The notes under the pieces: generated by a model | The model's input: the letters and a program-made list of their open reading frames with translations, nothing else | Told to the model about the DNA's origin: nothing | The model's database searches: none | Made by a program: the position numbers and the translations under genes | Shown: one piece after another, positions 62,708 through 64,000 of the stretch | Position numbering within the stretch: position 1 is the stretch's first letter | How the letters are laid out: each line of letters begins with the position of its first letter | Assembly (NCBI GenBank): GCA_023053685.1 | Contig: JALIGW010000001.1 | Span: 158,677,547 to 158,741,546 of the forward strand | DNA length: 64,000 nucleotides | Direction of reading: 5' to 3' | DNA from: Diadophis punctatus similis | Taxonomy: Eukaryota; Chordata; Lepidosauria; Squamata; Dipsadidae

Positions 62708-64000
62708 TTTATCTCAGGATTTCCCAATTGGAGGTAGACTAGCCAGGTTTGCGGATACCTTGGAATTGACCACTCAGGACGTCTGGGTTAGACAAACTAT
62801 CCGTTTTGGGTTATCATTGGAATTTTGGTCACGGCCCACTCCAAGTTTTATACCCTGTCATGTTTCTGGAGTTCCAGAAAAGCGCCGGTTAATGGAACAG
62901 GCCATCCACCATCTCCTGGAGATTAGGGCCATTGAACCGGTCCCTAGGGAACAAAGGGGAGCAGGAGTATACTCAATACTTTTTCTGGTCCCTAAACCCT
63001 CCGGGGATTGGCGACCTATACTGGATCTCAAAAGGTTAAACCAGTTTGTTAAATATCGCAAATTCAAAATGCAATCCCTACGTTCCATCCTCAGGGGTAT
63101 CCATAGGGGTGACTATCTGGTCTCCTTGGACCTATCCGAAGCATATCTCCACATCCCCATAGCACCTACAGACAGGAAGTTTCTCCGTTTCTGCCTTGCT
63201 GGAAGACACTTCCAGTATCGAGCACTCCCGTTTGGCCTCTCCTCAGCCCCCCGAGTCTTTACAAAGATCTTGGCGGCATTGGAGGCTCACCTTCGTTCCT
63301 TAGGAGTTCGGGTCCAGTGCTACCTGGACGATATTCTGCTTCAGGCTTCTTCCAGGTCCTTGGCAGAGCGTCATGTGCAAGTAGTGCTGGACGAGCTCCA
63401 ACGACATGGCTTCTCGGTAAACCACCGTAAGAGCTGTCTGGTTCCTAGTACCTCAATTCTCCATTTGGGCTCAATTATAGATTCCCAGCAGTGCAAGGTT
63501 TTCCTATCCCCCGAGCGACAGGGCAGCATTAGGGTCATCATAGGTAATATCAACCGCTGTCCATCAGTTTCTCTAGTCCTGTTGGCCACACTACTGGGAA
63601 AAATGATATCGTGCATCGATATCGTGCCCTGGGCACGGTTGCACTCCCGTAGATTGCAGTGGTTCTTACTTCCCCTTATTCCCCCGGGTCAGTCCCCCCC
63701 TGCAGTTTGGGTTCGTTTGCCCTCTCACGTTAGACAATCCCTAGTCTGGTGGACATCCTCAGCCTTGGAAGAAGGCTCTTCCTTCCTCCTACCAGATAGA
63801 ATTACAGTAACCACAGATGCCAGCCTCTCAGGCTGGGGGGCACACATTCAGGGCCAACTGGCCCAGGGTACCTGGTCTAGGGAGGAATCCAAATGCCCCA
63901 TTAACCTACTAGAACTTCGCACTATCCGTTTAGCGTTAAAGAGCTTTAAGACTAGAATAGAAGGTTCTCATGTGTTGGTCCTCACCGACAATGTCACGGC
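62607..64000 (+). CDS. DIRS reverse transcriptase / RNase H, open at the window end
   Basis: The frame opens after a TAG at 62460-62462. Its first ATG is at 62607, inside gag in another frame, and it has no stop to 64000 (at least 464 codons). RT blocks in order: VPKPSGDWRPILDLKRLN, then SLDLSEAYLHIPI, LPFGLSSAPRVFTK, and the catalytic YLDD at 63321-63332. The RNase H part follows, with TTDASLSGWGAH (Asp codon at 63816), NLLELRTIRLAL (Glu at 63912) and LTDNVT (Asp at 63987). It would copy the element's RNA into DNA. That RT is intact while gag is broken is odd. A methyltransferase-like region and the recombinase are expected after the window. Confidence 0.92.
   Translation, partial: MAKGPFTRIERPGADLTNVPIGDGVTSFPDEANNLSQDFPIGGRLARFADTLELTTQDVWVRQTIRFGLSLEFWSRPTPSFIPCHVSGVPEKRRLMEQAIHHLLEIRAIEPVPREQRGAGVYSILFLVPKPSGDWRPILDLKRLNQFVKYRKFKMQSLRSILRGIHRGDYLVSLDLSEAYLHIPIAPTDRKFLRFCLAGRHFQYRALPFGLSSAPRVFTKILAALEAHLRSLGVRVQCYLDDILLQASSRSLAERHVQVVLDELQRHGFSVNHRKSCLVPSTSILHLGSIIDSQQCKVFLSPERQGSIRVIIGNINRCPSVSLVLLATLLGKMISCIDIVPWARLHSRRLQWFLLPLIPPGQSPPAVWVRLPSHVRQSLVWWTSSALEEGSSFLLPDRITVTTDASLSGWGAHIQGQLAQGTWSREESKCPINLLELRTIRLALKSFKTRIEGSHVLVLTDNVT

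Larger units (their letters stand above)
60285..64000 (+). mobile_element. DIRS-type retrotransposon copy 2, left part (continues past the window)
   Basis: A GC-rich leader (about 60580-61010) precedes a gag-like region (61011-62707), which overlaps a reverse transcriptase/RNase H frame (from 62607) still open at 64000. The recombinase and right end lie outside. The left boundary is uncertain; sequence near 60285 may still be host. Gag differs in its N-terminus from copy 1, so they are different DIRS subfamilies. Confidence 0.85.

Overview
This window is vertebrate nuclear DNA, almost certainly from a squamate reptile and most likely an advanced snake. The evidence is interspersed tRNA-derived SINEs with (TTGCTA) tails, Sauria-type and 5S-rRNA-derived SINEs, CR1-type LINE copies, DIRS-type tyrosine-recombinase retrotransposons, many short hAT and TA-flanked DNA transposons, and an (AATAG)n tract joined to a CR1-like sequence, a combination described for snake genomes. 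Nothing is bacterial: there are no operons, CRISPR arrays or ribosome-binding sites.

The one host gene recognised is PELI1 (Pellino E3 ubiquitin ligase 1) on the + strand. Six coding exons lie between 40210 and 57374, all with GT/AG splice sites. They give 418 codons plus a TAA stop, the usual PELI1 length. The phospho-peptide-binding FHA region is in exons 2 to 6, and the RING-like Cys/His ligase domain is wholly in the last exon. The exon with the start codon also carries a short 5' leader with an 8-codon upstream ORF. The non-coding first exon and promoter were not found, so 1 to 40138 is either intron 1 plus upstream flank or entirely intron 1.

Layout: 1-7 kb, a 0.9-kb TA-flanked element, unique AT-rich DNA, and a CR1 remnant split by a hAT element. 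7.0-10.9 kb, a microsatellite, a SINE, a DIRS element that has lost its RT/RNase H region, then Sauria and 5S-derived SINEs. 11-26 kb, mostly AT-rich unique DNA with L1, SINE, MITE and LINE remnants. 26-40 kb, dense DNA transposons (two more copies of the 0.9-kb element, several hAT elements with 8-bp target duplications, some strongly palindromic), CR1 pieces and the (AATAG)n tract. 40-57.4 kb, PELI1; its intron 3 holds a 2.9-kb hAT-type insertion containing three long hairpins that has split a SINE. 57.4-60.3 kb, the 3'UTR, a hAT remnant and a possible solo LTR. 60.3-64 kb, the left part of a second DIRS element with a frameshifted gag and an open RT/RNase H frame that runs off the window.

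The PELI1 protein should act in Toll-like receptor/IL-1 receptor signalling by ubiquitinating IRAK-family kinases. Everything else recognised is mobile or repetitive DNA, largely decayed. The most unusual structures are the hairpin-rich 2.9-kb hAT insertion, the nearly perfect 100-bp-arm palindrome in another hAT element, and the two structurally different DIRS copies.
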